Of a stretch of DNA of 64,000 nucleotides, positions 35,231 to 45,691 are shown piece by piece (the stretch's first letter is position 1; each line of letters starts with the position of its first letter). This DNA is from Trametes villosa (taxonomy: Eukaryota > Basidiomycota > Agaricomycetes > Polyporales > Polyporaceae). The notes beneath the pieces are model-generated. The model saw only the letters and a list, made by a program, of their open reading frames with translations. It was not told the DNA's origin and did no database searches. A program made the position numbers and the translations under genes. The stretch spans positions 1 to 64,000 of the forward strand of contig PUDQ02000109.1 in the NCBI GenBank assembly GCA_002964805.2, given 5' to 3'.

Positions 35231-35581
35231 GAGAGGAATGCACGAGACTTATGAGCATCTACGGGACTAAGAAACGTTGGCCAGCTATAAAAGCACCCGG
35301 GAGCCGTTTGCACAGACGTGGCAGCTCAGACGCAGCATGGAAACGAGCCACAACCGACAAATCCATTCGACAACTACGAAAGCATTCCACCAAACGAGGA
35401 TACAGCGAAAGCGAGATAGATGCAAAGGCGTACACAACTTGATAACCCCCGAACAGCGACGGCGATGCATGAGCGTAGCATGCGGCGTGTATGTATTCGC
35501 GCGTCTTCGAGGCTACCCGGATATACGATCTCCACGAGCACGGTTCAGTATCGTAACCGATGTTCGTGGTAAGAGGACGTA

Positions 35582-35925
35582 CTAGGAGGCCCAGGGCGGG
35601 GCAGAAACGCCAGATACGTGGCGCGCGTCCAGGACGGTCAACAGCAAGAATTCCAAATCAGCGATCTGCTTCCCGGTGAAACGAGTCGATTGGCTCTGAA
35701 GCTTGACCAAGTCGAACAAGGACTTGTTTTCGATGGCTTGCACGGCAAGAGCTCTCCTGGTCTCGCCAAGCTCAGCTTCCAACTGGCGAATGCCTACTGA
35801 CGGGGTAAGCACAAGGGATTCTGCGGCGGAAGGACTCGCTACTCACGGGCGAGGGCCTCATCGAAAGTCAGGGGCGCCAGAGGGTCGTGACGTTCCACGA
35901 CTACGGATGCGCGAGGAGTATGCAT
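35582..35925 (-). CDS. small coiled-coil protein (about 95 residues)
   Basis: Unknown function. Exon 1 begins MHTPRASVVVERHDPL at 35925. Removing an intron (GTGAGTAGC...GTCAGTAG, about 35795-35848) joins DEALA to RIRQLEAELGETRRAL. The C-terminal half is a predicted amphipathic helix (KSLFDLVKLQSQ, then DLEFLLLTVLD), ending SAPPWAS at 35582. The splice restores one frame and the helix is well patterned, which argues for a real gene. No homologue is recognised. Confidence 0.45.
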
Positions 35926-36510
35926 TGCTATGCCGGGAGCTTCTTTCATCAGTACCGCAGAACAGAGGCAGCCCACCAACAATGCTCACTTTGGTCACTC
36001 ATCGCGATAGAGAACTTGGGCTGGAGCGCTGGACGTCTGAGGCAAAGGGGGAAATGTTTGAGTCTTCCGAATCCCATTGCCAGCGTGATATTTGTGCGTG
36101 CTTTGTTTGGCTCAATCACGCGCCGCAGTTAACTCCGTGAATATGGCGCCCAAGTACTACTCCTGCAGCAATCCTGCAGAGGGCGCAACAGTGTATGGCG
36201 GGGCGCGGACTGAGTCAACAATGTCCCAGTACCACACAACAGGCGTGGGGCGACAACAAGCACACTCGGAGGGGTATGATGCGCCATGAGCGCGCGAAGA
36301 GGACCTGGCAAGGCGCGGGCTCGCGCGGAAGGGCGTGGCGGGGCGCACTGGCGCGCGCGTAAGGACGTGGTGGGATACGAGCGTTCGCGAGCGCGCTCGC
36401 CTGCGCGGCGGGGCGTGAGCGCGCGTCGCGAGGCACGACGTTGCGCGAGCGCGCGGGAAGGCGTGGCGTCGAGGGGCGTGGGGCACGGGCCGCGCGACAA
36501 GCACGCTCGG

Positions 36511-36690
36511 AAGGACGTGGCCTGGCGCGAGCGCGTGTGGCGGGGTGTGGCCTGGTGCGAGCGCGCGTGGCGGGGTGTGGCATGGCGCGAGCGCGCGTGG
36601 CGGGGTGTGGCATGGCGCGAGCGCGCGTGGCGGGATGTGGCATGGCGCGAGCGCGCGTGGCGGGGCACGACGCTGCGCGATTGCGCGTGG
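36511..36690. repeat. 30-bp minisatellite, six units
   Basis: Six exactly 30-bp units starting at 36511, 36541, 36571, 36601, 36631 and 36661, of the form CGGGGTGTGG-CATGGCGCGA-GCGCGCGTGG. The three middle units are almost identical, while the first and last are degenerate, as expected when a tandem array grows from the centre. Confidence 0.9.
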
Positions 36691-37358
36691 CGAGGGAATA
36701 CGGTGGCATACCGCGACGAGGTGAGCGGTAGAAAGCGAGGATGTCACACTCGGGGTATACGGAGGTGTTGAGAGGGGGAGATAGGACGCGAGTGGACGGA
36801 CGATAGGTGCGAGGAGGAATGAGCGCATGATCCCGCCGCGACACGGGCGCGCGAAGTTGCGCGGCGAGGAGTGGGGAGGCGCGTGAAGGCGTGTGGCGGT
36901 TTGCGAATTCGACAGATCGCGGCGTTCACGCGTGGTGAGAAGAAGGCGCTATATATTGCACTAACGCGCTGATTTACAGAGTTAGAGACAATTGTATCTG
37001 CCAGCTCCGTGACTGTGAAGCGACGTCGGTGGAGAGCCGCAGAGTGCGAACGTTGTTGGTAAGTCTTGGGCTGCCTGCGGCGAACCGCATTGGAATGGGA
37101 GGGAGCTGCCGAAGGAGCATAAACCGAGGGACCGCGATGAGAGCAAGTAGAGAGGGCGGTCAGAGGAGGGGAGGGGAAGCAGGGTCGAGCAGGAGCGACG
37201 TACCCTATGCTAGCGCGCGTTGAACACACTCGAGGCGGGCGGAGTGGAGAAGACTGACTGCCAGTGAAAAGGGTGGTAGTGCCGTGCTCGCGGGAGAGAG
37301 ACGGTGGTAGGAAGTGGGAAGTGGGTCCCCTGCGTGATGGACATATGGGTGGATATGG

Positions 37359-37396
37359 AGGGATGAGGGAGGGAGGGAGGGAGGGAAGGAGGGAAG
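37359..37396. repeat. GGGA purine-run microsatellite
   Basis: Consecutive GGGA/GGAA tetramers. The G-runs could form a G-quadruplex on the plus strand. It lies 30 bp beyond the pseudogene's stop. Confidence 0.75.
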
Positions 37397-37427
37397 TCGC
37401 CCGCGAGAGGCGATAGCCAGTACGACG

Positions 37428-38492
37428 TCATGTCAGACGTGGAACAAACGAATCCTTGTTCCACCCGTAGAGTTTCTCAAGCTTCTGCGCTACGCTATGC
37501 CACGTTACTTGATCCACAAGTGGTTCGTGTGAAGTTACAACTCACCGACTCAAGTCGCGACGGCCTAGCTCATCGCCCTTGTGCCCGTGTGGCTGGGAGG
37601 CGATGGTCAGTGGCCTATATGGGCCAACGATTGAGGGCGTACCTCATGTATCATCATCGGTGGCGCAGCGGGCAAGCCCCGCGGCTGGAAAATCCTGCGC
37701 GACCCTCCGGATGGCCGAGGGCTACAATCGAGGCCCAGTTTCTTCATAGCCTAGTCCGAGGTTTGAGCCACAATCGAAGCATTATGGGTCCGTACGCACC
37801 TTGACGAGGGCATCCCATTTCACAGTACCCCTCTTCCCCGGACCGATTGAGAAGATGGCAGTGCATACCTTGCGGGCCGTTCCAGCGTTGCGATGCCCAA
37901 GCGCAAAAATCAACACACCTTGTACGTATCCTTGTCCACCTCCATGACCGGGTGCGAGGACGTCGTAAACGGTAGGTTGACGTAGGGCCTCGGTTGGGTT
38001 AACTGGAGCGTATCCCAGAGCAGGAGTGGTGAAACGAGGCCGAGGTAGAACGAGCGAGCTCAGTAGCGCGAACGAGGGATAGACAGAACTACTGCCAGAG
38101 TCTCAAGCACCGCGAAGCCTCGGGTAGCACCAGATTGCGTAGGAGGGGTCTGAAGACTTGAGGCGAGGTAAGTGTTGGAGGAGTAGGGAGTCTTGGAGCG
38201 CGTACTGGCGGATACGGAGAGGCGCTGGGGATTCGAGGAGGAGGAACTGCAGACGAGCGTCAGAGCCCCCCTTCGCGCTCGGGCGGTAACTCAAGCGCCC
38301 TGGAGAGCGCAGTGAGGTCTACCGGCTGTGGTGGAAGGTGCCGCTTCGCGATTTGCGCCCATTGAAAGTAGCAAGAAAGGGTTGAACGTAGGCTCGCCCG
38401 GCGGAGCGGTAGCTCACCAGCTTACGTCGATACTCATCTGCACTGATGAGATGTGCGTCGCCCATACTCGGCGCCACCGGCAGAGTTTGCAT
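37428..38492 (-). pseudogene. decayed member of a basidiomycete multi-copy family of unknown function
   Basis: The order of parts resembles a family seen repeatedly in Agaricomycete genomes: YFQWAQIAKRHLPPQPVDLT, RALELPPERE, then YAIWCYPRLRG, ALLSSLVLPRPRFTT, YDVLAPGHGGGQGYVQGVLI, KRGTVKWDALVKAMKKLGL, IHE + PHGHKGDELGRRDLSR, and a C-terminal VAQKLEKLYGWNKDSF. The last four segments join through good introns and end at a TGA (37428). Upstream, the parts lie in different frames. A run of six Gs near 38270 is one base too long for the frame to pass, and around 38085-38115 the frame must shift twice or pass an in-frame TGA. With three lesions, loss of function is likely. Sequencing error at the G-run is possible but would not explain the others. 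The start is placed tentatively at the ATG at 38492. Confidence 0.65.
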
Positions 38493-38926
38493 CTACAGAC
38501 GCAGCGTAGGACGGCAGGGCCACATCTGGATCTCAGACCGGGTATACAATTATGACATTGTAGTTATCGTATCATCTGCAAGGACGCGTTAGTTGACGTG
38601 TTCCGTGGAGACGACGCTTCGACGTACCTTATGGCTACATAGAACATCACGCGGGTACATTAGTCGGTGGAATTGGTACTGAACGGCAAAATAACATAGC
38701 ACAGCAGTAACTGTGCGCATCAGACCGATTGAAGTGTAGACGAGGAGCGAATATACAGATAAATGGTAGCGAGGAATTTTGGAACGGGAGCGAAGGAAAG
38801 TACTTGAGAGTGACTGGTAGAACGGCGACAGCGCACAGCGCCGTCTTCGCGACCGAACATGGAGGCTAGGCAGTAATGTGAATGTCGGGTAGCCTCGGTA
38901 GGCAGCTGCACGTACGTACCTGCAGT

Positions 38927-41460
38927 TCACAAGGCGCTCGCAAAGTGGCGTAGCGACAGGAAGCCAACGCGCCTCTCTTGCCTATACCTCTCGCCACCTT
39001 GAACGACCATATCTAGGTCCCCTCCCCTGAGCTCGGAGGCCGCGACGAGTACAGCGGGGTGCAAGAATCCTGCACCGTCTGAGGCCTCTTGGTAGTCTTG
39101 CCCATACTGCGGGTTAGTTATGAAATGGCTGGAGAATGCAGTCAGCATGTGCGAGATCTTACGTCGCTATGCAGCACTCACCCCCATCTCAAGTGCAGCA
39201 GCATTCGCTGCTGCCGGAGCTTTTCCATGGAGTGCGGGATTGCGCAATGTAGACACTCGTAGACAGCGCCCTGCGCTACCTCCTCCGCAGTGAGTCTGTA
39301 CCGTGCGCACTCGACTCGCTGGGCTTTGTATGCCACAGCTGGCGGCACTGACGCCCATCTGAGCTCGGCGCTGGGATGCGATTCGAAGGCATGAATGATC
39401 TGAAGCGCACTCGGTGATCAGCCGGTACGTGCATGAGAACACGACGTGTCACATACCGCGCGATGCCAACCCATGACCAGCAGAGCGTTGTCCTTGCTAC
39501 AAGAAGCACATGCTAGATGCATGCCGTCGATCTGGCCGACACCGAGGTGCTGGGACCGTACGTCGACGCCTAGTGCAACGAGAATGTCCCTGATCAAGGC
39601 GGAACAAGGGCGAAGGCAGGAGAGGGACCAGCCGTACACTCCCTCGAACTCCCTAGAACATGCTGACTTGAAGACGTCGCAGGTGATGCGAGGGAATTTA
39701 CCGTCAGCGTCAGGAGAAAAGTATGCTGTCTCCCGCCAGTCCTCGTTGAGGAGGTAACAACACGCGTGCGTCATGGCCGCCGTGTGCGAGATCACGACCT
39801 TGCACTTCGTGCAGAAGAACCGTCCAAATATGGAGAGTGGAGGCGATCCCGTGCGATCCGACGAGCGAGTGAGGATGCGCCCCGAGGGATCGCACGCATG
39901 GCTGGAGAGAGCGCTTGGATTCCAGAGTGAAGGATCGTCCTCAGCGAGTTTCGAGATGAGTTCGTGCTCTCGCCTTTGCCGCCAGTTGCGGAGCCAGCCT
40001 GGGAGGAGCTCGGAGAAGATCGGGTACGGCAGGGTAACCATGGGTGGGAGACTGAGCGTCGGGATGAGGGTCGCGTCCATACAGATGTCGACGGTATGCG
40101 GCAAGAACTCGCCAGGGTTTGCCTCGCGATACTCGTTGAGGGCTTTGGTGAGATGGCCCAGACGCAAGGTGATTATGACCCGGTGCCAGTACCACTCCCG
40201 AAGAACTCGCCTCTCCTCGAAGAAAGCGATCACCGTCGGCGCGATGATCGACCACTCTATTAATCAGTGTTAGGCGTCTTGTGGAGCATTTTAAGACAAT
40301 CTAGCACGAGCGTACCGTCGTTGGTTAGGGGATCCACCTTGTCAAAGATCGCCGCGACGGGGGGTTCGCCGAGAGCCTGGAAGTGACGACCCAAAAATGG
40401 GATATCCCGGCTGTAGCCTAGGTCTCGAACGCGCGAGAGAATCCTGCAGGTCAACCTGTCAGGTACAGAGTATATCTTAAGTACAGCCAAGCACTTACGC
40501 CTCTTGCCGTTGGCGCTTTGCCAGCAGAATCTCCATGCGGATCCTAGCGTCGCGGTCTCTCTGCCATACGAGACACTGCTGGGAGTGCTAGAAAACACAT
40601 GCCAGCTCAGGTTCACGACAACGACGATTCAATCGACGAGAATCTCACCTTGCCATACTCGCGCATCTGCGCCTCCCATTGGCATAGGACATTAGAACGC
40701 CTCTTGTTAAGCTCGGTTGGTCCTCCGTCGCCGTTGCTTGTTGCCACGATCGCGGCACGAAGACGGTTGATGTGAGGGATATGGAAATAGTCCCTCACAC
40801 GGTGACGATAGCCTAGGACTCGTGGGTGAGTGAAGAGTGCGTATGGATAGTGGGAACACGAACCTAGAGGGACACGGCGTGGCGTGCATGGCACGCACAA
40901 GTGTGGTTTTGCAAGAAAATCTTCTAGATACGCCCCGGTGGGGAAGTCTTCGAATGGGTTTCTCGATGTGACTCTACAGATGCAGCATGAGCCTGGCGAC
41001 GGTGTTGGTTGCGCGACAAGACTCACTGAGTGGGAATGCACGTGGTGCAATAGCGCGCATTGAACACCCAGATGGTGCCGCTGCCCTTCAGATTGGGCTT
41101 GAGGCACTTCTGGCAATGATCGTCAAAGCAGAGTGCAGCGAACTGCGGCTCGCTCAGCCACGGAGGGCAAGGAGGCAAGCCCGGTTCGTTTTGACGGGCG
41201 TGCCGCCACTGTCGCCTGCCGACCGGGCTCTGGAGATGATCACGCAGAGCTCGGCCGACACGGTACACACTGAGCAGATCCTTCGGCGTGAGATAGCGCG
41301 TTATCTGGATGATTCGTGAGCGAGACCAAACGAAGTGAAGACCGAAGCATACCTCGTCGAAGATGTCGTATGGGAGATTCAAGAAGGGGGAGACGTGCGG
41401 CTTGAGAGCGAACACGACGATCGAGTCGGCAGTAGACAACTTCGTGGATGAGGCAGCCAT
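38927..41460 (-). CDS. F-box protein with long C-terminal extension
   Basis: F-box proteins recruit targets to SCF ubiquitin ligases. It starts MAASSTKLSTADS at 41460. The F-box-like part has LPYDIFDEVC, a divergent middle, and YLTPKDLLSVYRVGRALRDH. It is followed by the typical Agaricomycete block RQWRHARQNEPGLPPCPPWL, SEPQFAALCFDDHCQKCLKP and a Cys pair (ARYCTTC). Four to six introns separate further exons: RVLGYRHRVRDYF, the long exon 40233-39430 with WSLSCLRPCSAL and CASCSKDNALL, and the last exon ending SLRHFASAL at 38927. Cys-x2-Cys pairs (CTKCK, CASCS) hint at zinc binding. Targets unknown. The family is strongly expanded in Agaricomycetes, so cargo status is plausible. Confidence 0.75.
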
Positions 41461-42887
41461 GTTCGATAGACGAAGGTATTCACGGTCTCGGTTTACCCGT
41501 CACGGCTGCGTAGGCTTATAGGTCGCACCCTTAGGTGCAGTTAACAAAGACTTTGGTTTGGTATAGATGAGTGGATTCCATAAGTACTCAGACTAGCCCT
41601 TGCGTGATGCATTGACCCTAAAGTTGTTTATAACACTCTAACCCATCGTAAAGCCAAGCACAAATGGAATATCTCACAAACGAGAACAGCGATACATTAT
41701 ATTTCGTCGTTGGACACGGGTGGAAACGCCTTCGTTCTCAAGAATCACATCAACCACGAGGGGGCGAGAGCATTGGTAGCCCGCTACTGCCCATCCAATC
41801 GTCCCCCACGACAGAGGTTTGGCGACATACCTTTCAGTGAGAGATGGCATAGTGTTTGGTCGTGCACAGCAGTCGCAATGCACAACAGCAGCGATCTTTA
41901 GACGGAGATATCAGCACTGAAACGTAGTATCAGCCTGCCCAACGGGTAAGGCTGGGACGACTTACCAATGGTCGGTGAAGTTCGCTGAAGTCTTGTACAC
42001 GGAGCGGGTAGCCGCGATAGCCGTGGATCCATGCGCGTACAGGTTGGTGTGCACAAAAACTTGGCTACCGCTCGAGAACTGCCTGAAAGCACGTGCGATA
42101 TGGGGTAGAGGTCACGACGATGAGAGCGATGAAGGGACTCAGCTCACGTCTCGGTCTGCGGATCGCTTGACGACTAGGGGCGGGATACAGCTGAACGCGC
42201 GTGACAAAACGAGCATCCCTGTGAGTCCAGCAGGTAGCCGCCAGGGTAGGAACCTGTCGAAGTCGTCTACAGGGAGAAGGAGTGGGAGAAGGAGTAGGCT
42301 GGCGGGGGTTGGGGCGAGGTGGTTGGGTAAAGGGCAGTTGAGAGCAGCACAGATAGGAACACAGCGATGCGAGGCGCACACAGCATCGTTCGCTGATATC
42401 TAGACTTGTTTTTCTTTGAGCAGGTAACCATGAAAACCGGTAGCAGTCGTCCGCAGGGGAGAGATGGCCTGATAGGCTTGTTGGGCTCATGGTGGGCATT
42501 CGAACCGCTGCCCCAGTGCGAACTGGTGTGAAAGCGCCGAAAAATATTGTCAACACGTACAAACACTGTGTCTCAGCTTGGACGACAGATCGAGACTCGA
42601 GCCATGCTTATATCAGTACATCGAGTGAGTGCTCAATATCTCGAATTCGGGAGCGGAAAAAGTGGACGAGGGTGCTGCGACGGGCGCGGGGGTGGGCCGC
42701 GCGGTGCGGTGTGGAGGGAGGTTACAAGAGGCAGCGCCGGCCGTGTAGGGGCGGTACGCAGGAGACTCGTATTCATACATAAGTGAGACGGACGCAGGAA
42801 TAGTGGTACATGGACGGTAGGGACACTAGAATAATAACACGGAAGCTTGAGGATGCAAGGGTGAATATGGAAACCGAGGACGAGAGT
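41461..42887. other. intergenic region within the element, no supported gene
   Basis: About 1.4 kb. A minus-strand frame near 42139-42566 has a hydrophobic, secretion-signal-like start (APRIAVFLSVLLSTALY), but no splice-supported protein or known domain follows. The remaining short frames are incoherent. Confidence 0.45.
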
Positions 42888-43089
42888 TCACGGCCAAGAG
42901 GACTCGCCGCGGGCATCGACGAGGGGATATTGGCCTCCGACGCACGTAGGACGCTCGACACCCAGTGCCTCCTCGCGCGTCGTATGAAGGTCGAAGTCAT
43001 CGTACTCCGCATCATCCCCATCGAATGCCGCTTGCGGGGCTTCGAAACCCGCTTCATCAGCGCTGTACAGCTCCCGCTCTTCGTCGGTA

Positions 43090-43120
<31 letters not shown>

Positions 43121-43809
43121 AGTCGTCAACACCACGAGCGGTATGGTACTCCTCATCGTCCATGGTGTCCTGATCACCGACGCAGGTGAACTCGTCGTTT
43201 TCGGCCCCGAGGTCTACTTGAACCGATGCGTCCGCCTCAGCTGAGAGAATGGTGAGTTACGAACGATTTTGGGTACAAACACTTACATGGGTCGGCTGCG
43301 CTCGATGCTGGGGAGTGTGGGTGTGCCAAGGGGAAATTGGACATCGCTTGATCAAAGAGAGAGGAAATCCTGGCACGTCGCCGGGACATCCCCAACTTCG
43401 CGTTGACGAGACACCGGCAAAGCTCCCAGAAGTTGACCTCGTCGTGGAACTGCAGGTAGAAGCGAGCCCCATTGCCTTTGCTGCAGCTGAGCATGCGATG
43501 CGACTGGGAACCTTCGATAAGAATATTTCTCCGCACATCGATGAGGGCTGTACTTACCGCGTCTATAGACCAGTCGAAGTAGTCGTCAAGCATAGCCGAG
43601 ACCGTAACAGGAGGGGGGTTGGCACATCGTTGGCCGTCAACGAGTAAAGATCCCAGCAAGCAGTCTATGTATAATCATTAGAGGTATGCAGCTGCCGGGA
43701 AACGACCACACTCACACCAGGTAGGCGCGAGCTCTGCGACAATGACATGTATGCCGACCCATCTAGCGGCATCACCTTCTTCAAGGATATTGCCACCGGT
43801 GGGATCCAT
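42888..43809 (-). CDS. unclassified protein with acidic Thr-Asp-repeat tail
   Basis: Unknown function. Exon 1 starts MDPTGGNILEEGDAARWVGI at 43809 and runs to ELAPTW. The second exon contains LLGSLLVDGQRCANPPPV, ARFYLQFHDEVNFWELCRCL and AMSNFPLAHPHSPASSA. The third is acidic, with DASVQVDLGAENDEF, a run of six or so Thr-Asp pairs encoded by a GTCGGT microsatellite, and ends GESSWP at 42888. No signal peptide or membrane segment is seen. The middle exon looks like a folded domain and is not low in complexity, which supports a real gene. No family was recognised. Confidence 0.5.
43083..43121. repeat. GTCGGT hexanucleotide microsatellite in coding sequence
   Basis: Tandem GGTGTC/GTCGGT hexamers encode alternating Thr and Asp on the minus strand. 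Length changes would keep the frame, so repeat number could vary freely between strains. Confidence 0.8.
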
Positions 43810-44516
43810 CGCCAGAGTAGCCCGACGAGACGTGTAAACAACACGAGGCTCTCTATAGATCTTGGTTAGCTATGGGGGCGCAAACAAGTATGGGGATAGC
43901 GCACGTATAAAACGGATAGGGAGTCCCTTCGAGCTGGTTCATGGTATCGCGTTACGGAAGCGATCGGATAGAAGAGAGTGGGTTCTCCCCACGTCCATAA
44001 ATGATGTGCTACTTATACAGTTCGAGTATAGCAGCCTAGCGAGAAGCATAGCAAAAACATGTGAGAAAGACACCGCCATAGCGGACGACCTGGACAAGCA
44101 GAGCAGGGCAAAGGTGCGCTGCGCTGCCATTCTGCGTGGTGACAACGTGCTTTCAGCTAGGATTGGCTGTTATGATCCCCGATAGAGCATATATACATAC
44201 TCCGATTGTCTGAGTCTCAAAACTTCTGGATGCCCTTTCGCTCCCTTACCGTAACACTGTGTTTATGCGCCAGGACCAGTTCTCTGTCGTACACCGCCAG
44301 GTTCGCTCGTCCCTTGGTTTGCTGTACATCCGGGACGTTGTAGGACAATCAAATGGAACCAAAACACTTCCCTCAATCGCCGTGGGGCGGTTTGGGGCGT
44401 ATTCCTTTGCGTCAACACGCTCCAGGGGCTTTCAGCCCTGGCATATACATGGACAGCGTGCTTCTTCACTGACCGAAGTCTGCCTCGCAATCCCCCCAAT
44501 AGCCACACATAGCAAC
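43810..44516. other. spacer between divergent genes, no supported gene
   Basis: About 700 bp between the divergent genes starting at 43809 (-) and 44517 (+). Plus-strand frames at 43862-44185 and 44259-44576 show no domain, and the second overlaps the start of the next gene. A bidirectional promoter is the simplest reading. Confidence 0.4.
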
Positions 44517-45298
44517 ATGGAAAGTAACGGCTGGACAGCTCAGTACGTCGCCTATCATACCGCCTGGGTCGCCTGAGTGCACAGCTAACACACGCCCTAG
44601 GATGACTATCCTACCCGTCGCCGTGCACTCGTGGGGAATGACTACCGGCGACGAGTATGCTGCTGAGGCAGCTTACCTGAGGGTCCTGCTACACGGCAAT
44701 GGATCTTGTACGTTCAATGTGTCCTGTACAACCGCGATCCCTGACAGAAACTCCGCATAGGCTATGTGTGTTTCAGCCAGAGTGGCTGCAGTGAGGTCTT
44801 ACTGCTCCCTATCGGGGTCTTACAATCGGAAAGCAGTGCGAAGCGATGGGTACGCCGTCAGATCAACTTCAATTTGCGAGAGCTCACACGAGCTTTCCAC
44901 AGACCTCAGTCACGGTGACATATCGTGCCCCAAACGCCGGTATTTACCTGACACTCCCTGACGAGACGTCTTTGAACTCGTTTGAGGAGTTTGTTCGATC
45001 AGCTCATCTACCGCGCGCAGGAGCACAAATTTGTCCCACTCTGGATGATTTGTACGCACTCGGCGTTTTGCAGCGGCCTCGCATCCTCGGAACGTACTTC
45101 GAGTCAACACCTGCTGTCCCAACGGGTCATGTTGTCGCCGACCCGGGCGACGATGATGCCAGCTCTCTAGCGTCTTATGGCAGCGACTACGCCTCCGCTT
45201 TCTTGGAGGATTTGGTCGAGCGCTCGGGCTCGTGGCTCGACACGGAGGCCACCGAGGAGTACGATTGGTTCGAGCTAGATGTAGGATACCAAGGGTGA
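44517..45298 (+). CDS. unclassified protein with acidic C-terminus
   Basis: Unknown function. The proposed exons are MESNGWTA, then (after GTACGTCGC...CCCTAG) MTILPVAVHSWGMTTGDEYA through RVLLHGNG, then CYVCFSQSGCSEVLLLPIGV and FNLRELTRAFHRP. A further exon is either FDQLIYRAQEHKFVPLWMIC or the alternative frame beginning EFVRSAHLPRAGAQICPTLD. The last exon, YGSDYASAFLEDLVERSGSW, ends acidic (TEEYDWFEL) at 45298. Two mutually exclusive frames look protein-like around 45000-45110, so the exon structure there is unresolved or the gene is decaying. No domain was recognised. Confidence 0.4.
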
Positions 45299-45691
45299 AC
45301 CCGCGGTTGGTGGTGTATTCTATCGGGAGCAATGTTTTACATACGAGATGTTTGTGCAGATTGGTGCAAAATACTCTTGAGAGCTCGACATCTGGCCGAG
45401 GGTGAAGTGCGGCGAGAAATTGCGTCATCGTGAAGCGGCGCCCGTGCCACTCATATTTTTGGAGGCCGGCTACGCCATGTATTGTGCCGGCGTCCGTACG
45501 GGGAGAGAGAGCATGAGCTGACGAACTTCAAGGCACTGGCATGAAGCATACGGCGTAGTTGCATAGCGGAATCCGAAACATACATGAGCATATGAGATAC
45601 ATAGAGGCATATTGTAGCATAGGTGAACGTGAGCGCGCGGATCATCCATGTCCTCGCCTGCCGGAGGACCGCGGCATACAGAGAACGCCTC

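Larger units (their letters stand above)
36129..37427. other. GC-rich, gene-poor region within the element
   Basis: About 1.3 kb of low-complexity DNA containing the 30-bp minisatellite and the GGGA run. Long frames on both strands (for example across 36129-36840) arise from GCGCG-rich repeats and do not look like proteins. No gene is supported. Confidence 0.6.

Noticed and set aside
36129..36844. Minus- and plus-strand frames of 180-220 codons over the minisatellite
   Set aside because: Ten-residue echo of the 30-bp repeat; no coherent protein outside it.
37640..37780. tRNA-like words (GGTTTGAGCC) upstream of the pseudogene's 3' exons
   Set aside because: No foldable cloverleaf; the stretch is explained by exons and introns of the minus-strand pseudogene.
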